Below, piece by piece: positions 6,015-16,116 of a stretch of DNA of 36,241 bases; position 1 is the stretch's first letter; each line of letters begins with the position of its first letter. A model generated the notes under the pieces. It saw only the letters and a list, made by a program, of their open reading frames with translations. It did no database searches and was not told the DNA's origin. A program made the position numbers and the translations under genes. The stretch is from a virus: IMG/VR virus record IMGVR_UViG_3300031251_000066, positions 1-36,241 of that record, one strand, 5' to 3'.

Positions 6015-7229
6015 ATGACAGCTCAAAGTGGTATTAATAAGGTTTTTAATAAACATGTTACTCTAAAAATAGATCATGCTTTTGCTCTAAAAGTAGTCAC
6101 ACATGTACATAATTTTACTAGAAAGGATTCAGAGTTCATTGAATTCTTTGGAGGTAACTTAATTGGTGTAAATAAAATTACATGGTCAGCTATAGATTCT
6201 ACAGTATGGATAGAAGATATATTAGAAGTTAGTGATTATGATCTATTATGTTCAGAAATATGGGAGTTACCACATATTAATAAAAACTGGCAAATTGCGT
6301 GTAATCCTATTAATCTATCTTTTCTATGGTTATGTCATCAGGCTCTTGTATCTAATATACTTTCACAAAAAGATAAAGATGCTTTAGCTGCTGCATCATT
6401 AAATATGTTACAATATAGATTTATAACATCTATTCATTCACATAACTTTAGATTTCCAGCTAATATATCTATTGCTTTAGCTGTCTATGAAGGATTAGAT
6501 AATAAATCTCAGTTAAAGAAATATGGTAGTTGGCAAGGCTTAGTGGATGCTAGAACTGAAGATATATTAGGGCATGATAGTTTACATGCTTCTACTATAA
6601 GAACATTAGAGAGTGATAAAGATATCATTAATATGGTAAATGATATATGGAATAGATTAAAGTCTATCTTTAAAATATTAACAGCTGATTTTCATAGAAT
6701 TAAAGATACTAACGCTAGAATTTCATCTACTACTAAATACACTACTGTAGATGGTGAAATGATTCTAAAAGACTCTATTAATAAGTATGCACATATTAAA
6801 TCTTTAATGCATGATATTATTCCAGATAGGAATAGTTTTATAAGAGAAGACTTATTAAATATAATCACACTAACAGTAACTACTGTTTATCCTGAATATC
6901 TAAAAACTACATTAACCTATATATCTGAAAATTATAATGCTAAACATAAATACGTATTCTTTCCAGGATTAATCGATGATATATTAATGTATGCTTTTGA
7001 TATTATTAGACATGAAAAAATAGAACTAGATAATTTACCAGCTATAGCTATTAAAATGCGTGGTATGTTTAGATCTAGTAGGGTAACTGATCCTTTATAT
7101 ATTAGTATTAAACACAGACTAAATATAATTATAGAGGATGCTAATCCTAAAATTAATGAGGCTAATAACAGTAGCACTAAGATAGCAGTAAATCTATATA
7201 TAATATTAAGAGCATTATTAAAGACATAA
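6015..7229 (+). CDS. Hypothetical phage protein, 404 aa
   Basis: A 404-residue protein I cannot assign. The N-terminal third contains FGGNLIGVNKITWSAIDSTVWIEDIL, a segment whose style (KITW...D...W..D.L) I associate with conserved jumbo-phage proteins. The rest is predicted mostly helical, with many Ile, Asn, Leu and Lys residues. There is no signal peptide or membrane span and no recognisable catalytic motif. The start has AGGAA 8 nt upstream. It heads a rightward group of three genes (6015-8144) that ends at the palindrome at 8317-8354, and is followed after 12 nt by a small membrane protein gene. Confidence 0.7.
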   Translation: MTAQSGINKVFNKHVTLKIDHAFALKVVTHVHNFTRKDSEFIEFFGGNLIGVNKITWSAIDSTVWIEDILEVSDYDLLCSEIWELPHINKNWQIACNPINLSFLWLCHQALVSNILSQKDKDALAAASLNMLQYRFITSIHSHNFRFPANISIALAVYEGLDNKSQLKKYGSWQGLVDARTEDILGHDSLHASTIRTLESDKDIINMVNDIWNRLKSIFKILTADFHRIKDTNARISSTTKYTTVDGEMILKDSINKYAHIKSLMHDIIPDRNSFIREDLLNIITLTVTTVYPEYLKTTLTYISENYNAKHKYVFFPGLIDDILMYAFDIIRHEKIELDNLPAIAIKMRGMFRSSRVTDPLYISIKHRLNIIIEDANPKINEANNSSTKIAVNLYIILRALLKT

Positions 7230-7241
7230 CAAGGAGTTTCT

Positions 7242-7412
7242 ATGAGTGATATTAGCAATCTGATATTGTTTATTTTTTGTTTAATAGGAGCAGGTATTTG
7301 GTTTAAGTTATCTATTAAATGGAATTATATTTTCTATTCTACATTAGCCTTTATTATTGCTGAAATATGCTTTGGTATAGGGTTAGGTAAATTAGTTAAA
7401 ATATTATTTTAA
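7242..7412 (+). CDS. Small membrane protein, 56 aa, two spans
   Basis: A 56-residue ORF with a strong AAGGAG ribosome-binding site 6 nt before its ATG, placed 12 nt after the stop of the 404-residue gene. Two hydrophobic segments are separated by KLSIKWN: about residues 7-22 (LILFIFCLIGAGIWF) and 30-50 (IFYSTLAFIIAEICFGIGL). It ends with a short basic stretch (KLVKIL). The topology would put both ends on the same side of the inner membrane. A holin-like or host-membrane role is possible, but nothing in the sequence decides it. Confidence 0.65.
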   Translation: MSDISNLILFIFCLIGAGIWFKLSIKWNYIFYSTLAFIIAEICFGIGLGKLVKILF

Positions 7413-7457
7413 CTTTATAACTTGTTATATGTATTCAATTTATTTTAAAGGTTTATT

Positions 7458-8144
7458 ATGTCTGATCCAGATAATTCAGTTACGTTAGTTATTACATCCT
7501 GTGGTAGATGGGAGTTATTAATAAAAACTATACAAAGTTTTTTAGCTTTTAATACTTATCCTATTACTAAATGCATTGTTATAGATGATAGTGGTTATCA
7601 GCAGAGTATAGAGTTTCTTAGATCTATACTAAGAATGCCTACTCTAATTATACAAAATATAATTAACTTAGGTCAAGTACCATCAGTAGATATAGCATAT
7701 AGTTTAGTTGATACTAAATATATATTCCATTGTGAGGATGATTGGGAATTCTTTGATTATAGTTTTATTGAAGATTCTATGGATATTCTAGAAAAGTATC
7801 CAGAAATATGTCATGTATCTTTAAGAGCACATGATAATAATGGTCATCCACATGAACCAGATTTAATAGATGATAAATTTCATTATCTAGAGTCAGAGTA
7901 TTTAGGTATCTGGAGTGGATTTACTTTTAATCCAGGCTTACGTAGATTATCTGATTATTTAAAGTTTAAACCTTACTATAGATTAAATGAGGTGACTCCA
8001 TATACTAAAAAGGGTGGTATTGCTGAAATGGATATAGCAATTCATTATTTTAAAGCTGGATATAGAGGGGTTATAACTAAGAAAGTAGATGGTTATGTTA
8101 AGCACACTGGAGAAGGAAGACATATACCTGCTAGTTGGGAATAA
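7458..8144 (+). CDS. Family 2-like (GT-A) glycosyltransferase
   Basis: A 228-residue protein with the plan of a GT-A fold glycosyltransferase. It opens with VTLVITSCGRWELLIKTIQS (residues 8-27), the nucleotide-binding first strand and helix, followed by CIVIDDSG (39-46). The acidic metal/nucleotide-sugar motif is in YIFHCEDDWEFF (DxD-like EDD at 93-95). A GGIAEMDIAIHYFKAGYRG segment near the C-terminus matches the region after the acceptor site. It would transfer a sugar from a nucleotide-sugar donor; the acceptor (virion protein, DNA base or host glycan) cannot be read from sequence. Start: ATG with AAGG 7 nt upstream. The gene ends the rightward group before the palindrome at 8317-8354. Confidence 0.82.
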   Translation: MSDPDNSVTLVITSCGRWELLIKTIQSFLAFNTYPITKCIVIDDSGYQQSIEFLRSILRMPTLIIQNIINLGQVPSVDIAYSLVDTKYIFHCEDDWEFFDYSFIEDSMDILEKYPEICHVSLRAHDNNGHPHEPDLIDDKFHYLESEYLGIWSGFTFNPGLRRLSDYLKFKPYYRLNEVTPYTKKGGIAEMDIAIHYFKAGYRGVITKKVDGYVKHTGEGRHIPASWE

Positions 8145-8316
8145 AAAATAATTAGTATAATTATTATATGGTAATATATAGTTGAATAAATGTGGTTTTA
8201 TATGAAGAGACACGTATTAGTACCTATTCTTTAATTTATATATTACTAACTTTCATTGATGGGACTATATCTATTTGTTTAAGTGGGTAAATAGATGAAA
8301 AAAGAACACTGATAGC

Positions 8317-8354
8317 AGACTATATAGATGCACATATGTGCATCTATATAGTCT
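8317..8354. terminator. 38-bp perfect palindrome, bidirectional terminator
   Basis: Fully self-complementary 38 bp (left arm AGACTATATAGATGCACAT). It lies between the convergent glycosyltransferase (ends 8144) and terminase (ends 8377) genes, so it can end both transcripts. The 170 nt before it hold no credible gene. Confidence 0.8.
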
Positions 8355-8376
8355 ATGTCTGTCTTTTTATTCTATT

Positions 8377-10542
8377 TTAGTACATTCTAGAATTACTTAT
8401 AAAACCCAACTTTCTACTATTAATGTTATTAACAGCTCTATGTAAAGAACGTTTAGATACTTTAGCTTCAGAGATTTCATTCATTATACTATCTAGAGTC
8501 ATAGTAATATCACCTAGTTCATTAGCTTCTTTAACTTTATATTCTAATTGTTTTTGCATTCGTAAGCTATCAATCATATTAGGTGCAGATATTAAGTTCT
8601 GTTTTAAGACTTTGATTTCATTATTTAAGTCTAATAAGATTTGTCTAGTTTTTAATTCATCTTCAGTTATAGTGGCTCCATCTGTACTAACTAATGATAA
8701 ACAATCTCTAGGGTTAATACCATAGTGCTGTAAATTAGTAGTGTGTTTAACAAACCAATGTGTTAATAAATAGGCTATCACATGGTCATCATGTCCACCA
8801 GCAATATGATCTACTCTATCATTTTTAATTATTAAACCTTTTAACTCTGAAGATAGAGTCTTATCTTTAATTAAATGCCCTACTGAATTAATAGCATCAT
8901 TTAATACCGTATCATATAAAAATGTTCTATTACTACCATTTGTATGGAAACCAATAGTCTTTTTATATCTATTATAAATAGACTCATCTCTATATTCTAT
9001 AGGTTTACAAATCTCTTTATAAGCATCCTCTTGTACTTTATAATTATCTACTATTGAGTTATACATACGTTTAAAAGGGTCCATTCCTGCTGCTACTAGA
9101 TAAGTAGCAATGACATCTACAATGCTCTGTCCAGATACTTTATTTTCAATGATTAAAGTAGTATTTGTAAACTTAATCATAAACTTAGCTATCCATATAG
9201 CATACTTATGTAAATTAGCTTCCGAAATAGTAGATGTAGCTACTACTGACATATCTCTAATATCTGTTATCACCATTGCATTAGCATCCCTACCAACAGC
9301 TTGACTAGAATCTAACCCTATAACATAATGACCTAATCTAAATCTAGTTTCTAGTTCATGTTCTTCTATATACCATCTAAATATATATTTCTCAACAGAT
9401 ATTGAAGTAAAACATGGGTCTACTTCTGATGCATCTATAATCTCTAATAGTTTAGTTGGGATAGCACTAGATTCTAAACCATTTGTCCACTTATTTAGAT
9501 AGTCTCTTTCTATTTCTTCTTTTGTACGTTTTACTGATGAGATTACTCTACGTAACCATTCATCTGTCCTACCACATTGTCTATGATTAAACACCCCATA
9601 TACTAAACATCTATTTTCTGATGAGTTAGTAATAACAGTTTGCCTAGCATCATATTTATCATCAGAATCATATAACTTTTCATTCCATGCCATACCAGAA
9701 AATATAAAGCTATACATATACTTCCCTTCTTTACTATCAAGTTTACCAGCAGTAGTGGTATATATATTTCCATATAGAGTTCCATTCTTTTCATAGTTTT
9801 CTTTAACAGCATCACCACCTGATGCTAATGCAGCTAATGAGATATGCACATTAGTAATAGCTGGGCCTTCATCAACATGTATATATGGAACAGTCCAACC
9901 ACGACCTACATTGTTAGCGTCATATTCAGCTTTCTGTGGCACTGCAGTTCTAATAATATTTCCTCTAGTTACACAGGTAATAACCTCACCATTATCTGCA
10001 TCTTTTTTAGATACAGGTAATAACCATGCTGGTAATAATTTTGCTGTTTTCTTAATCCTTTCTATATTAATCTTTCTTAAAGCATCATCTTTAGTAAACA
10101 ACAATAAATCTGTACCAAAATAATATAAATAAGTTAACCATAATTCTAAAGCATCACAGGCTACTGATTTACCATTTTGACGAGGCATTATAAGAGCTAT
10201 ATCTATTCCACAAAAAAAACACCATAGCAACATTAGAGTAGGTCTATTGACCCTAAACCTTACTGATAATTTACCATCTGGCACTCGCATTATTTCTCTA
10301 AAAAAATACCATGGATTATTCTGGCACTCTAATGCAATTGCTGTTTTTTGAGCTGTTGTTAAATTAGAGGAATATGGATCTACTCCTTGTAACTCTGGTT
10401 GTAACAATGCTAAATGAAAATAATAGTTATTTATTTTCATATGCTTTAATAAAGCAGCAGCTCTAAGAAATTCTACATTTGTAGTTTTATCATCTATAAT
10501 TGCTGTGTTATGAGTTTTCCAATCATTTAAAAATAAAATCAT
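8377..10542 (-). CDS. terL: Large terminase subunit (packaging ATPase/nuclease)
   Basis: A 721-residue TerL, the motor that drives DNA into the prohead and cuts it. The ATPase domain shows a Walker A motif MPRQNGKS (residues 119-126) and a Walker B motif YIHVDE (220-225). The RNase H-like nuclease domain has its acidic residues in VIGLDSSQAVGRDAN (D411), TLIIENKVSG (E466) and GGHDDH (D585/D586). The C-terminal part (about 625-700) is charged and coiled-coil-like. Length and motif spacing fit phiKZ-type terminases (gp25 in phiKZ, by memory). The frame is continuous, without intron or inserted domain. Start: ATG with GGTAAAGAT upstream. The gene is transcribed leftward, probably from copy D of the promoter-like element, behind a 34-residue membrane protein gene. 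Confidence 0.95.
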   Translation of the reverse strand: MILFLNDWKTHNTAIIDDKTTNVEFLRAAALLKHMKINNYYFHLALLQPELQGVDPYSSNLTTAQKTAIALECQNNPWYFFREIMRVPDGKLSVRFRVNRPTLMLLWCFFCGIDIALIMPRQNGKSVACDALELWLTYLYYFGTDLLLFTKDDALRKINIERIKKTAKLLPAWLLPVSKKDADNGEVITCVTRGNIIRTAVPQKAEYDANNVGRGWTVPYIHVDEGPAITNVHISLAALASGGDAVKENYEKNGTLYGNIYTTTAGKLDSKEGKYMYSFIFSGMAWNEKLYDSDDKYDARQTVITNSSENRCLVYGVFNHRQCGRTDEWLRRVISSVKRTKEEIERDYLNKWTNGLESSAIPTKLLEIIDASEVDPCFTSISVEKYIFRWYIEEHELETRFRLGHYVIGLDSSQAVGRDANAMVITDIRDMSVVATSTISEANLHKYAIWIAKFMIKFTNTTLIIENKVSGQSIVDVIATYLVAAGMDPFKRMYNSIVDNYKVQEDAYKEICKPIEYRDESIYNRYKKTIGFHTNGSNRTFLYDTVLNDAINSVGHLIKDKTLSSELKGLIIKNDRVDHIAGGHDDHVIAYLLTHWFVKHTTNLQHYGINPRDCLSLVSTDGATITEDELKTRQILLDLNNEIKVLKQNLISAPNMIDSLRMQKQLEYKVKEANELGDITMTLDSIMNEISEAKVSKRSLHRAVNNINSRKLGFISNSRMY

Positions 10543-10576
10543 ATCTTTACCAAAAAAAATATAGATGATTAAAAGG

Positions 10577-10601
10577 ATAGGGGGATTAATAATCCCCCTA
10601 T
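10577..10601. terminator. Hairpin, 11-bp stem
   Basis: Inverted repeat with arms ATAGGGGGATT / AATCCCCCTAT and a 3-nt loop, between the 34-residue membrane protein gene and terminase. On the minus strand it would end or attenuate transcripts from promoter-like copy D before terminase. Confidence 0.65.
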
Positions 10602-10608
10602 GTATTTC

Positions 10609-10713
10609 TTACTCAGCTAAGAACAGAACACCACTAATAGTTATTACGACACTAATGGTAAAGTAACACATAGCGATTCCTATTTTTTCAACAATAGTTA
10701 ATTCTTTTACCAT
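10609..10713 (-). CDS. Very small membrane protein, 34 aa
   Basis: The ORF reads MVKELTIVEKIGIAMCYF at its start, followed by a hydrophobic stretch to VLFLAE. A single membrane span covers about residues 12-31. AGGAGA lies 7 nt before the ATG at 10713; an in-frame ATG at 10719 would be too close to it (about 1 nt). It sits about 65 nt downstream of promoter-like copy D, and a hairpin follows the stop. Coding status rests on the good ribosome-binding site, position and clean single-span profile. Function unknown. Confidence 0.55.
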   Translation of the reverse strand: MVKELTIVEKIGIAMCYFTISVVITISGVLFLAE

Positions 10714-10777
10714 TTTCATTCTCCTATTTAAATTAAAAAAGATATTAGAACAATGCAATACTATTCTAATACCATTT

Positions 10778-10807
10778 CTATTATATATATATTCAAAAAA
10801 TTTGAAT
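10778..10807 (-). promoter_or_regulatory. Promoter-like element, copy D
   Basis: Minus-strand copy with the perfect inverted repeat ATTCAAA-TTT-TTTGAAT followed by TATATATATAATAG, a slightly altered core. It is 65 nt upstream of the 34-residue membrane protein gene and upstream of terminase, and just past the palindrome that ends the preceding structural unit. Confidence 0.5.
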
Positions 10808-10843
10808 ATATAGATATACGATTATTATCAAAGATATTAAATA

Positions 10844-10883
10844 ATAGCTATAGTAGTCATCTACAGATGACTACTATAGCTAT
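10844..10883. terminator. Hairpin with 19-bp perfect stem
   Basis: Arms ATAGCTATAGTAGTCATCT and complement with a 2-nt AC loop, starting 7 nt past the stop of the 556-residue structural gene. It separates the leftward structural unit (16080-10890) from the terminase unit. Confidence 0.8.
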
Positions 10884-10889
10884 CTATAC

Positions 10890-12560
10890 TTATGTTAATG
10901 TATTTCTTAAAATCACACCACCAACAGCTAAAGTAGAATATGTAACTGTATCTGTAGAAGGTGTTAAAAAGATAATAGTAATAGTATCAAAATCTGTATA
11001 ATTACCGCCAAAGTCATTAGGTAATAAGATATTCCAATATAGAGCTATTTCTCTAACTGGTGATAATATACCTTTATACTTTAACTGAAAATGAGTTGGT
11101 GTAGGGGGAGCTAAAGAAATAGATTGATCATAGATTGGATGTAATGCACCATATAATCTAGCTATCCATTCTTCTACTGAAACTGCTCCTGATTTAACAC
11201 TCAAAGCTTGTTGTCCTTGAGTTGAATATTCAAAGTAAGCTTGAGCTCCATATATAAAACTATTGTTATTTAAATAGTCTATTAACCAAGGTATTTCTGA
11301 TATAGCACCATAATCAATTGTAAATAGCTGTATAAATGTATATCCAGTATATCCATGTGGTATTATATCTGGCATATAAATAGCTACTCTTAATGTTTGT
11401 GGACCAGCATTAGAACTATAGTCTACAGTACCACCATCTGATAAAGATACAATAAGATTGTTATCTGGTATCTGAATTAAAATAGTATAACTTACATTAG
11501 TTAAGTAATAAGTATTTGTAAATCTTTGTGAATTAGAATTAAAAGTAGGCACTACATATAACTTAAATGAATAATCTAAAACATTATTAACGGTACGTAG
11601 TTTATACTTATGCACTACTGATCTATTTACCATATTAGTTATATTTACAGCAGGTTCAGTAGTATCTGGATAGTATACTAATACTACATCACTAGATTCA
11701 CCAGCTAAAGAAGTATTAAATTTATCTATACCTAATAATTTACATTTGTTAGTACCTACACTAACTTGTAAAGAACTACCATCACTATATAGTAATCTGG
11801 CTTGAAAGTCAGTTCCAGTAATAGGTATATTAGCAGGCACATTAATAGTGTCTAATGTAATAGTATCCAACATATTAGTATCTAATACAATATCTACAAT
11901 AGTAATTGTACTAGACCCTAAGCCTTTAATAGCATTAGAGTTTTTAATAATGAAAGTGTGGGTGCCTGCTGGACCACCAGCTAATGTATAAGTTTCTAAT
12001 GTTACAACATCACCATCTAGTAATGATACATCAGTATTGAATACTGGAGGAGCTTTAATAGCTGGATTATTAGGATCTATAGTAACTAAAGGAATATTTT
12101 CACTAACAAAGTTTCCATTACCATCAAATAATTGAGAGATGACAGTACCAGTGATAGGTGATAAATCGGTACCAGCAAATACTTTAAAATATACTTTTTC
12201 TACACCATAGCATCTATATCTATCATCTATAGTGAGAGTGTGTGGTATCACTGCTGTATTTAAGAAAGCTAATTCTAATACAGTAGGTTGATATAATCCT
12301 AATCTTTGTGATCCACCTAAACCCACTTGTTCAGTAGATAAAACATGAAAATCTACTATTTTTAAAGTAGGTATATAAGTAGGTGCATTTGCAACATCTA
12401 CTACTCTAAATGCTCCTCTATTATAATCTATTATCAAATCATCTATATTAGGTACTACGTTACCATCTGTAGTTTGATTAGGACCAAAATAAATTTCAGA
12501 TATATGCCATGTTCTAAATCCTCTATTAGGATCATATAGTATTGTTACCGGGTTAGTCAT
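10890..12560 (-). CDS. Virion structural protein, 556 aa (phiKZ gp26 position)
   Basis: A 556-residue protein dominated by Thr, Val, Ile, Asn, Gly and Pro with regular hydrophobic alternation, so mostly beta structure, probably several Ig-like or beta-sandwich domains. It has no signal peptide or enzymatic motif. It is first downstream of the 853-residue gene (16 nt gap) and is followed by a strong terminator. By position between terminase and sheath it corresponds to phiKZ gp26, a guess from gene order recalled from memory. Its C-terminal region (AVSVEEWIARLYG) is the source or copy of 29 bp found again at 1571-1599. Virion or tail role inferred from composition and context. Confidence 0.7.
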   Translation of the reverse strand: MTNPVTILYDPNRGFRTWHISEIYFGPNQTTDGNVVPNIDDLIIDYNRGAFRVVDVANAPTYIPTLKIVDFHVLSTEQVGLGGSQRLGLYQPTVLELAFLNTAVIPHTLTIDDRYRCYGVEKVYFKVFAGTDLSPITGTVISQLFDGNGNFVSENIPLVTIDPNNPAIKAPPVFNTDVSLLDGDVVTLETYTLAGGPAGTHTFIIKNSNAIKGLGSSTITIVDIVLDTNMLDTITLDTINVPANIPITGTDFQARLLYSDGSSLQVSVGTNKCKLLGIDKFNTSLAGESSDVVLVYYPDTTEPAVNITNMVNRSVVHKYKLRTVNNVLDYSFKLYVVPTFNSNSQRFTNTYYLTNVSYTILIQIPDNNLIVSLSDGGTVDYSSNAGPQTLRVAIYMPDIIPHGYTGYTFIQLFTIDYGAISEIPWLIDYLNNNSFIYGAQAYFEYSTQGQQALSVKSGAVSVEEWIARLYGALHPIYDQSISLAPPTPTHFQLKYKGILSPVREIALYWNILLPNDFGGNYTDFDTITIIFLTPSTDTVTYSTLAVGGVILRNTLT

Positions 12561-12576
12561 ATTTTAAACTCCATTG

Positions 12577-15138
12577 TTAACCAGATACATGTAAGAATAA
12601 ATGTAAACCTGATACACTACTTTTTAATATTAAATCGTTTACTAAAGATATAAAGTTATATTGAAGAGCTGATACATTAATAACAGTAGTATCCCATCTA
12701 GGTTGAATAGTAGTAAAATTATCATCCATATTTTTCATACATGGATCTACTTTTAATAAGTATAAATAATCTGTAGTTAATGTATATAATTGGTCTTCTG
12801 AATAATGATCTGATAGTATTGGTATGTTACCAGCCACTACTGCGTCTATTATACTATTTAAAAAAGGACTGAATAATACATATTTGTTAGGTATAGCTAT
12901 AACACCAGTTTGAATTGGTAAAGGTATTAATTGTGTAAGATAAGCACTTACTGCAGCATCTTGTATTTTCTCAGCTGCTGCTGTAGGAGTCAATAAATCT
13001 AAATCCTCATCTCTAGAGAATTGAATATTATCAACAATAGCATATGGAGTACCATCTGTAAACACTAACCCATCTACTGGCGCAGATTCATCAATGTAAT
13101 GTTCTTTCTCTATAATTTCAGATTTAGCTATTGCTTTACCATCAATAAAAAATGATTTATTTCTATACATTAATAAATCATAAGTACCATCATTTAATAA
13201 CTTTCCATATTTTACCCAACCCCAAGTATTTTTAGGCACATGTTGTAATGAACTATCTGGTAAACCACCATATATTACTGTCATACTAGTAGGTAATACC
13301 CAGCTACTGGGTTTAGATACTAAATAGATTCTTCCATTATAAACATTATAATCAAGCCCTTCAATTAAATATCTATCATTTACCCATACAAAAAGATGTT
13401 TCATACCTACATCGTTAACCTTTTCTCTACTATTATAGATATCTATACCATTATCAATATCCGAGTTTGATATAGTAATAGTAAAGTTAACTACAGTATT
13501 AGCAGTTCTTATATATTTTTCAAAATTATATAAGGTTTGAGTCCAGATTACCATAGTACCAGTATCACTTTCACCTAATAAATAATCTACTTGATAAATA
13601 GCAGGTGTTAAAACATTTTTAGCATTTAGATAATAACAGAATACACCAAAACCTTGGGTTACTATAGTAGGAGCACCATCATGAATAGCTACCACTACAT
13701 CTAAAGGATCATTAGCATTTAAACCAGGTAGAAAAAACTCATACCCTTGACCACCAGAATATGTGGTATTTGTATATGAACCTTCTGGATATGTAACTTG
13801 AATAATACCAGAACCACCTACACCATAAGTTATTAAAGTGCCACCATGAATATCTGCCATAATTGGTAATTGCCAATCTGTATTATCAGTGGTTTGTTGC
13901 ACTACCTCTACTACTGATATAGCTCCATATCTGCTATATACACCATACATATCTGCGGTATATATATCTTTAGTATTTAAACTAATCCATTTATTATAAT
14001 CACAGGATTCTAGATTATTAGCATTCCAAATTGGTAAATTTGCATTTACACCAGACAAAGCTTGTGCTCTAATAGCTGGTGTTAAATTTAATAAGTCAGG
14101 TATATAATTACTATCTAAGATTAATTCCTTGGTTTGTTTATTGTCTCTACAGATAGCAGTGATAGTAATATTAGTAAGAGACTCTTTTATATCTAGAAAC
14201 TTTTCTAAATCAGATAATCTAGCATCTATTAATCCAGCATCCAATGCCCAATCTTTATAAGTTAACATTCTAATAACAGAAGGGGATAATCTAGGAAAAT
14301 AAATACCAATCACACTAGAATCTGCTCTAGTTCCAGAAATATAAAATTCCATATCATCTACATATATCTCTTTACCTAAATAATCAATAGATATAACAAC
14401 TTTATTATTATTATCTAAAGTAGAAGTATATCCAGTTAAATCATCTAAAGTAAAGTTATAAAGATAATAAATAAATGGGTCATAAATATATTCTAAAATA
14501 TCATTAGTAGTTAAAGTAGAATAAGAAGGTAGTCCAGTTATATATAAACCATTTTTAAATAATATAACATTAGTGGGAGCACTATGACTAATAGTGTCTA
14601 TTTCAGCCATAAATGAATAAAAATTACCTATATTAGATCCATTATAATGGAATGTGCCTGTGTGAATCTTTTGAGTTAAAGTAGGGGTATTACCATTATA
14701 AAAGATATTAGTATAGAATCTAATATAAATATCATCATTAATATTAACTATTGGTAAGTTATTTAAATAGTTAAAAGCTATTATGATGTTTCCATTTCCT
14801 ACAAACTTAATGTAACCACCATCGATAGAAAGAATTCTACCTTTACTAAAACCCAAAATTAAAGTTTGGAAACTATCTGACATAGCTCTTAAACCTTGCC
14901 ACCCAGATGGAGGAGTAGAAAAACCAATTAACACTGGGTTTACATATCCTAATTCTACTACTATATAGCGGTATGTATTATCAGGCATATCTATATTAGC
15001 AAATTTAAAATGTAAAGTGCCAACAATACCTGCTTTTGTTGTTAACTTTGTAGTTTTAAATATTGCATTTCTATCCCCTTGAGGATTTGCCCAAACATTA
15101 GCTAAAGCATATTGCTGCAATATTTGTGATATGTTCAT
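12577..15138 (-). CDS. Virion structural protein, 853 aa (phiKZ gp27 position)
   Basis: An 853-residue beta-rich protein with many Asn, Thr, Tyr and Ile residues. Segments such as YGVGGSGIIQVTYPEG, YTNTTYSGGQGYEF and MKHLFVWVNDRYLIEGLDYNVYNGRIYL look like receptor-binding or baseplate-type beta domains, the last resembling the short beta repeats of phage tail-fibre and baseplate proteins. No signal peptide, membrane span or catalytic motif. It lies between a 312-residue gene (3 nt upstream) and the 556-residue gene, all leftward and clearly one unit. A tail-associated structural role is inferred. Confidence 0.7.
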   Translation of the reverse strand: MNISQILQQYALANVWANPQGDRNAIFKTTKLTTKAGIVGTLHFKFANIDMPDNTYRYIVVELGYVNPVLIGFSTPPSGWQGLRAMSDSFQTLILGFSKGRILSIDGGYIKFVGNGNIIIAFNYLNNLPIVNINDDIYIRFYTNIFYNGNTPTLTQKIHTGTFHYNGSNIGNFYSFMAEIDTISHSAPTNVILFKNGLYITGLPSYSTLTTNDILEYIYDPFIYYLYNFTLDDLTGYTSTLDNNNKVVISIDYLGKEIYVDDMEFYISGTRADSSVIGIYFPRLSPSVIRMLTYKDWALDAGLIDARLSDLEKFLDIKESLTNITITAICRDNKQTKELILDSNYIPDLLNLTPAIRAQALSGVNANLPIWNANNLESCDYNKWISLNTKDIYTADMYGVYSRYGAISVVEVVQQTTDNTDWQLPIMADIHGGTLITYGVGGSGIIQVTYPEGSYTNTTYSGGQGYEFFLPGLNANDPLDVVVAIHDGAPTIVTQGFGVFCYYLNAKNVLTPAIYQVDYLLGESDTGTMVIWTQTLYNFEKYIRTANTVVNFTITISNSDIDNGIDIYNSREKVNDVGMKHLFVWVNDRYLIEGLDYNVYNGRIYLVSKPSSWVLPTSMTVIYGGLPDSSLQHVPKNTWGWVKYGKLLNDGTYDLLMYRNKSFFIDGKAIAKSEIIEKEHYIDESAPVDGLVFTDGTPYAIVDNIQFSRDEDLDLLTPTAAAEKIQDAAVSAYLTQLIPLPIQTGVIAIPNKYVLFSPFLNSIIDAVVAGNIPILSDHYSEDQLYTLTTDYLYLLKVDPCMKNMDDNFTTIQPRWDTTVINVSALQYNFISLVNDLILKSSVSGLHLFLHVSG

Positions 15139-15141
15139 ATG

Positions 15142-16080
15142 TTATTCCACTGGAGATATATCAGCTAAAAATTTATCAAAATTTGTATTATGATTTCTAC
15201 TAACACCTAAAACAGCTTTACCTAGAGTAGTATTGTTTTGTAAACCTTTTTTCATAATACAAGATAGCATAGCTATAAAGGTAGATGGTAATTCTAGACC
15301 TATTGCTGTTACATCAGCTGTATTAGTACCAATATAAGCTCCTCTACACAACGCATTATAAATAATGGATGGTTCTATTGTAGTTTCTTCATTAGTTACA
15401 ATAGATAATACTCTTGCTAACTGATGTATCTTAGGAGATGGATCATTACTATTACCATTTCTAAATAGTTCAATTACTCTAGTTTGATTTAGAGTAAATA
15501 GATCATTAATGATTTGATCAGGAATTCTAATTATTCTAGGTATCTGTTTAAGAATTTGTATTTCTACATCTTCATCTTCAGAAATATCTTGATCATTAAA
15601 TAAACCTAAATAATAAATAGCAGAGATTGCTCTATAATTAGCTATTGTAGCTAAACTAGCGTTTGTACTACGACCCAATCCATAGGAAAACCAAGAAGAA
15701 AATGCATCTATTACAAATTTTTCTTGACTATAGAATAAAGATTTATCACGACTCCATGCTAAGTCTAATTTAGCTCTACGTACCATTAATGCATATTCAT
15801 CAATATTTCTAATACTACCATCTTTACTAATTTGATTTCTTACATCTATATAAGCATGGTCATTATGAATAATAGGATGTAGGAAAGTTGGTATATGTTC
15901 TACGTCACCTATAACAGCAACAACATTACCACTTATTTGTTTAAGATTTTCACTATTTTTATTTATTATTAATAAAGATTCAATAGATCTAGCTATTGAA
16001 TTTACTTTATTTAATTGTCCAATCTGACCTGTAGTTGTATAGGCAGATTGTACATTGTGTTTATTATCAGGAGTGGACAT
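15142..16080 (-). CDS. Virion-associated protein, 312 aa (phiKZ gp28 position)
   Basis: A mainly helical protein I cannot assign. I favour the ATG at 16080 (MSTPDNKHNV), which has GGAAGAAGAG 5 nt upstream; in-frame ATGs at 16116 and 16095 have no ribosome-binding site. The segment FNDQDISEDEDVEI is acidic and shares 23 bp exactly with 1603-1625. It heads the leftward structural unit and is divergent from the sheath gene, so its promoter must lie in 16117-16279. Its place next to the sheath, sheath/tube being phiKZ gp29/gp30 by memory, suggests a virion protein. Confidence 0.6.
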   Translation of the reverse strand: MSTPDNKHNVQSAYTTTGQIGQLNKVNSIARSIESLLIINKNSENLKQISGNVVAVIGDVEHIPTFLHPIIHNDHAYIDVRNQISKDGSIRNIDEYALMVRRAKLDLAWSRDKSLFYSQEKFVIDAFSSWFSYGLGRSTNASLATIANYRAISAIYYLGLFNDQDISEDEDVEIQILKQIPRIIRIPDQIINDLFTLNQTRVIELFRNGNSNDPSPKIHQLARVLSIVTNEETTIEPSIIYNALCRGAYIGTNTADVTAIGLELPSTFIAMLSCIMKKGLQNNTTLGKAVLGVSRNHNTNFDKFLADISPVE

Positions 16081-16116
16081 AAGCTCTTCTTCCATTATAG
16101 TTGGGCAATTAATCAT

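Noticed and set aside
6932-7258. Leftward hydrophobic 108-codon ORF
   Set aside because: Antisense shadow of the 404-residue gene and of the small membrane protein gene, which both have good ribosome-binding sites.
8145-8316. Tiny rightward ORFs after the glycosyltransferase
   Set aside because: Only about 5-10 codons long, with no supporting context.
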